Translations under genes and position numbers: made by a program | The notes under the pieces: model-generated | What the model was told of the DNA's origin: nothing | Seen by the model: only the letters and a program-made list of their open reading frames with translations | Databases searched by the model: none | Origin: 2-12-FULL-65-11 sp049679965 | GTDB taxonomy: Bacteria > Acidobacteriota > Vicinamibacteria > Vicinamibacterales > CAVVIG01 | Direction: 5' to 3' | DNA length: 17,163 bases | Assembly: GCA_049679965.1 (NCBI GenBank) | Contig: JBAUGX010000119.1 | Coordinates: 1-17,163 of the forward strand | Part shown: in pieces, positions 14,760-17,163 of the stretch | Layout: each line of letters opens with the position of its first letter | Position numbering within the stretch: the first letter of the stretch is position 1

Positions 14760-14942
14760 CTACTCCTCGTCGACCGCGCGCACCTGCCGTCCGCGATAGT
14801 ACCCGCAGTTGGCGCAGACGCGATGTGGAAGCTTCGGCTCGTGACAGTGCGGGCAGTCGCCCAGCCCGGCCGGCTTCAGCGTGTCGTGCGTGCGGCGATT
14901 GGCCGTCCGCGTCTTGGAGTGTCGTCGTTTGGGATTCGGCAT
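14760..14942 (-). CDS. rpmF: 50S ribosomal protein L32
   Basis: 60 aa, the usual L32 length. It begins MPNPKRRHSKTRTANRR, the diagnostic basic N-terminus, and has a zinc ribbon with Cys30, Cys33, Cys43 and Cys46 (CPHC and CANC), so this is the zinc-binding form. A weak purine-rich GAGAG stretch precedes the ATG. It follows yceD and precedes plsX, the conserved order in most bacteria. Confidence 0.97.
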   Translation of the reverse strand: MPNPKRRHSKTRTANRRTHDTLKPAGLGDCPHCHEPKLPHRVCANCGYYRGRQVRAVDEE

Positions 14943-14963
14943 CTTGAGTCTCTCTACCTTTGA

Positions 14964-14984
14964 GTTCTAAGTTCTAAGTTCTCA
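14964..14984. repeat. Heptad repeat gttctaa, three copies
   Basis: Two identical gttctaa copies and one gttctca sit between yceD and rpmF. Period and style match the gggttca heptads at 6553-6579, although the words differ. Confidence 0.7.
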
Positions 14985-14996
14985 CTTTTGACTTTA

Positions 14997-15518
14997 TCAG
15001 TGCTTCGTCCGAAATTCCTTGAGCGCGGCGAGCCGAGGATCTTCCCACTCGCGCTTGCAGTCGCACATGCCGCGGTTGAGATTCGTGCCACAGACCGGGC
15101 ACAGCCCGCGGCACCCTTCCTGGCAGAGCGGCTTCATCGGCACCGACAAGTAGAACTGCTCCCGCATCAACTGCCCGAGATCGATCTCTTCGTTCTCGTA
15201 AAACGCCGTCGAGAGATCGTCTTCTTCGATCTCCTTCTCGCCCTCGCCCGCGTTCTGGGTGTGAGGCTGGTAGCGCACATCGAACGCGGCATCCACCGGG
15301 CAGGTGAACGTCTCAAGACACCGGCTGCACGAGAGCTCCAGCGTCGTCTTCACCTCCCCGACGAGGTGAAACTGCTCCTTGTCCTTGGTGATGTCGAATC
15401 CCAAAGACACCGGCGCCGCCACCCGGAAGCCGTCCGAGTCGCCCTCGAACGCCGCCGCCTGGTAGACCTTGTCGTAGCGCTCGCTGGCCGTGCGGATCTT
15501 GCTGAGATCGAGCCGCAT
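14997..15518 (-). CDS. yceD: YceD/DUF177 family metal-binding protein
   Basis: 173 aa from ATG 15518 (MRLDLSKIRTASERYDKVYQ). DUF177 proteins (YceD; plant relatives act in 23S rRNA accumulation) are nearly always next to rpmF, as here. The frame is open 39 codons further to 15635, but that extension overlaps the decayed Uma2 gene on the other strand, has no family similarity, and an AGGGG site lies just before 15518. The protein shows the family CSRCLETF motif in mid-protein and a cysteine-rich C-terminus, CQEGCRGLCPVCGTNLNRG followed by CDC, likely binding zinc. It is the first gene of the lipid block. A TATATT box sits nine bases before the ATG, too close to leave a usual leader, so promoter assignment is uncertain. 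Confidence 0.9.
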   Translation of the reverse strand: MRLDLSKIRTASERYDKVYQAAAFEGDSDGFRVAAPVSLGFDITKDKEQFHLVGEVKTTLELSCSRCLETFTCPVDAAFDVRYQPHTQNAGEGEKEIEEDDLSTAFYENEEIDLGQLMREQFYLSVPMKPLCQEGCRGLCPVCGTNLNRGMCDCKREWEDPRLAALKEFRTKH

Positions 15519-15579
15519 GAACCCCTGAATATACCACGCAAAAACCGCAGATTCTGCCACGACATCCGATTTCGCCACA

Positions 15580-15895
15580 ATGAGCGGCATGCCGGCCCGG
15601 AAGAACGTCACGCCCGCACACCGCGTGAAGCTCACCTACGAGGACTTTCGGCCGCCGAGATTCTGATTCCGAAGCACGCGAAGGGTGCCCCGAATCTCGT
15701 CGTCGAAATTGGATCAAAGAGCACGCGCAAGCGTGACGAGACGATCAAGCGGCATCTCTACGAACGCTCTGGCGTGGAGGAATACTGGGTGGTCGATCCC
15801 GAGATTGACGCGTTCAGAGTGTATCGGCGCGCCGGCTGACGACGCCGCTCCTACCCGGCCTCCAGCTGCCGCTCGACACGATCTTCAGCGAGTAG
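15580..15895 (+). pseudogene. Uma2-family endonuclease remnant in three frames
   Basis: Uma2 (DUF820) proteins are PD-(D/E)XK-type nucleases of about 190 residues. Here three pieces are visible. Piece 1 (ATG 15580, about 15580-15648) reads MSGMPARKNVTPAHRVKLTYEDF, the family N-terminus, and then hits TGA at 15664. Piece 2 (about 15654-15836), in another frame, reads EILIPKHAKGAPNLVVEIGS then STRKRDETIKRHLYERSGVE and EYWVVDPEIDAFRVYRRAG before TGA at 15837. Piece 3 (15836-15895), in the third frame, reads LTTPLLPGLQLPLDTIFSE and stops with TAG, matching the family C-terminus. About 70-80 central residues are missing at the first junction and some 15 at the second. The core catalytic region is incomplete, so no active enzyme is expected. 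Confidence 0.82.
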
Positions 15896-15956
15896 TGTCC
15901 GTCCCTGGCGCCAGGCTAGCCGAGCCGCTGCCCCGATCCGCTGGCGGGTGGACCAG

Positions 15957-15978
15957 TCAATAACCTGGCTGGCCCAGG
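15957..15978 (-). terminator. Possible weak terminator after dgt
   Basis: On the minus strand just after the dgt stop, CCTGG-gccag-CCAGG is followed by TTATT. The stem is only 5 bp and the T-tract short, so this is a weak candidate. The rest of 15896-15984 has no recognisable gene; it also holds the 12-bp palindrome cctggcgccagg at 15904-15915. Confidence 0.3.
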
Positions 15979-15984
15979 GGCCTC

Positions 15985-17022
15985 TCACTCTATCGCCCAA
16001 GGTTTGGGAATGAAGAGCTGCTCGAACAGGCGGACGGCGTAGCGGTCGGTCATGCCGGCCACGAAGTCCCGGGTCGCCGCGTCGAGTCCCTCGGCCTCGA
16101 GCGTCCGCCCGTCGAGAAACTCGGCGGGCCGCGCGCGCACCTTCTCCCACAGCCCGCTCAGGATGTCCTCGGCCTTGCGAAACTCCGCCGTGGCCGCGAC
16201 GTTCTCGTAGACGGCCTCGAACAAGTAGCCGCGCAGCGCGAGCACGGCGCCAAGCACCGCGTCGCTCATGCGGATCTCCGAGACGTCCGCAGCCAGCGTC
16301 TCCGTGACCACATCCTTCACCATCGTCCCAATCCGCGCAGAAGACGTCGCGCCCAATACGGCAACGGGCTCGCGCGGCAGATCGCCGGGCTTGATCAAAC
16401 CCGCCCGCGTCGCATCGTCGATGTCGTGATTGACGTAGGCGATGAGATCGGCCACGCGCATGATCTGCCCCTCGACCGTGCTCGCCCGCTGTGCCGGGGC
16501 CATGCCGACGGGCGAACCGGACTTCCCCTTGGAATGTTTGGCGATGCCGTCGCGCACCTCCCATGTGAGGTTGAGCCCGCGACCGTCGTTTTCGAGCTGG
16601 TCGACGATTCTCAAGCTCTGTACGTAGTGATTGAAGCCGCCGGGCATCAAAGAGTTGAGAATCTTCTCGCCGGCGTGGCCAAACGGCGTGTGACCGAGGT
16701 CGTGGCCAAGCGTAATCGCTTCGGTCAGCTCTTCGTGGAGCCGCAGCACCTTGGCGATCGTCCGCGCAATTTGCGACACCTCGAGCGTGTGCGTCAGGCG
16801 CGTGCGGTAGTGGTCGCCGGTCGGCGCGAAGAAGACCTGCGTCTTGTGCTTGAGACGGCGGAACGATTTGCTATGGATGATCCGGTCGCGGTCGCGCTGG
16901 AACGCCGGCCGGACATCGTCTTCCGCCTCGGGACGCAGACGACCACGCGAGTCGGCACTCTTGGCCGCCCTGGGCGAAAGCGCCTCACGCTCGCGCTGCT
17001 CGAGTTGCTCCCGGATCGTCAT
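15985..17022 (-). CDS. dgt: dGTPase-like HD-domain deoxynucleoside triphosphate triphosphohydrolase
   Basis: 345 aa from ATG 17022 (MTIREQLEQREREALSPRAA); a TTG at 17028 in the same frame is a possible alternative. The enzyme class cleaves dNTPs to deoxynucleoside and tripolyphosphate. The N-terminal signature FQRDRDRIIHSKSFRRLKHK leads to TQVFF and then the HD metal set: His78 in RTRLTHTLEV, His107-Asp108 in LGHDLGHTPFGHAGE, and Asp192 in VADLIAYVNHDIDD. The length fits the shorter, broad-specificity bacterial group (compare the roughly 500-aa E. coli Dgt). deoB ends 15 bp upstream, so the two nucleotide-metabolism genes are likely co-transcribed. A TATAAT word (17037-17042) overlaps the deoB stop but has no good -35 partner. 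Confidence 0.94.
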   Translation of the reverse strand: MTIREQLEQREREALSPRAAKSADSRGRLRPEAEDDVRPAFQRDRDRIIHSKSFRRLKHKTQVFFAPTGDHYRTRLTHTLEVSQIARTIAKVLRLHEELTEAITLGHDLGHTPFGHAGEKILNSLMPGGFNHYVQSLRIVDQLENDGRGLNLTWEVRDGIAKHSKGKSGSPVGMAPAQRASTVEGQIMRVADLIAYVNHDIDDATRAGLIKPGDLPREPVAVLGATSSARIGTMVKDVVTETLAADVSEIRMSDAVLGAVLALRGYLFEAVYENVAATAEFRKAEDILSGLWEKVRARPAEFLDGRTLEAEGLDAATRDFVAGMTDRYAVRLFEQLFIPKPWAIE

Positions 17023-17037
17023 GAACAAGCTCGGTAA

Positions 17038-17163
17038 TTATACGAGCAGCTCTTTCAGGAAGCTTGTGCCGTGGGCGAGCGGGCCGACGTCAAACACCTC
17101 GGCCAGCGTCTGCCCCAGGTCCGCGAACGTCGGGCGCGTGCCCAGATCGCCGGCGCGCACGTG
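17038..17163 (-). CDS. deoB: Phosphopentomutase, C-terminal end only
   Basis: Only the last 41 codons are in the window; the gene enters from the right edge and ends with TAA at 17038-17040. The readable tail includes AGDLGTRPTFADLGQTLAEV and GPLAHGTSFLKELLV, matching the C-terminal DLGTR-TFADLGQT and L-GTSFL blocks of DeoB. DeoB interconverts ribose or deoxyribose 1- and 5-phosphates in nucleoside breakdown and salvage. The downstream dgt gene releases deoxynucleosides, so the pairing is biochemically sensible. Confidence 0.88.
   Translation of the reverse strand, partial: HVRAGDLGTRPTFADLGQTLAEVFDVGPLAHGTSFLKELLV

Noticed and set aside
15519..15635. N-terminal extension of YceD
   Set aside because: These 39 codons overlap the Uma2 remnant, show no YceD similarity, and a better start with AGGGG exists at 15518.
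17037..17042. TATAAT as the dgt promoter
   Set aside because: It is formed by the last deoB codon, its stop and the next bases (GTATAATT), has no -35 partner, and would leave a leader of only about 7 nt.

Overview
This is a GC-rich bacterial chromosome segment carrying mostly housekeeping genes. The gene ends and gaps are full of short-period tandem repeats (7, 8 and 12 bp) and REP-like hairpins that run into reading frames. That habit, plus a giant secreted RHS protein, an orphan response regulator and a fatty-acid/ETF gene block, suggests an Acidobacteriota genome, perhaps Vicinamibacteria (old subdivision 6). The taxonomy is an inference from style, not from a marker gene.

Left part (1-4369, minus strand): an uninterrupted reading frame of at least 1253 codons encodes a secreted RHS/YD-repeat protein. 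It runs off the left edge just inside the conserved core motif, so the variable C-terminal tip is not visible. A small secreted protein of unknown function lies directly upstream of it. A 289-bp gap (4370-4658) holds a 12-bp tandem repeat array. A plus-strand orphan response regulator follows (4659-5501) and converges with the next block.

Central block (5520-15518, minus strand, read from right to left): yceD (DUF177), rpmF, plsX, fabG, acpP, fabF, etfB, etfA, ETF-ubiquinone oxidoreductase, a DUF374-type lysophospholipid acyltransferase-like protein, a GNAT acetyltransferase and a histone-deacetylase-family hydrolase. The yceD-rpmF-plsX-fab order is the classic bacterial lipid-synthesis cluster, but fabH and fabD are absent between plsX and fabG. 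fabF overlaps etfB by 4 bp, etfB overlaps etfA by 4 bp, and the ETF-QO gene starts 1 bp after etfA. Fatty-acid elongation is therefore physically, and probably translationally, coupled to the electron-transfer route that serves acyl-CoA dehydrogenases.

Right end: a decayed plus-strand Uma2-family gene (15580-15895) has pieces in three frames. Beyond it are a minus-strand dGTPase-like HD hydrolase (dgt) and the last 41 codons of phosphopentomutase (deoB), 15 bp apart and probably co-transcribed.

No tRNA, rRNA, CRISPR array, transposase or prophage gene was seen. I found no clear new defence or mobile system. The most unusual content is the repeat vocabulary (an 8-bp repeat family at two distant sites, REP-like hairpins at the plsX and response-regulator 3' ends, heptad repeats) and its intrusion into protein termini, together with the fabF-etfBA-ETF-QO coupling.
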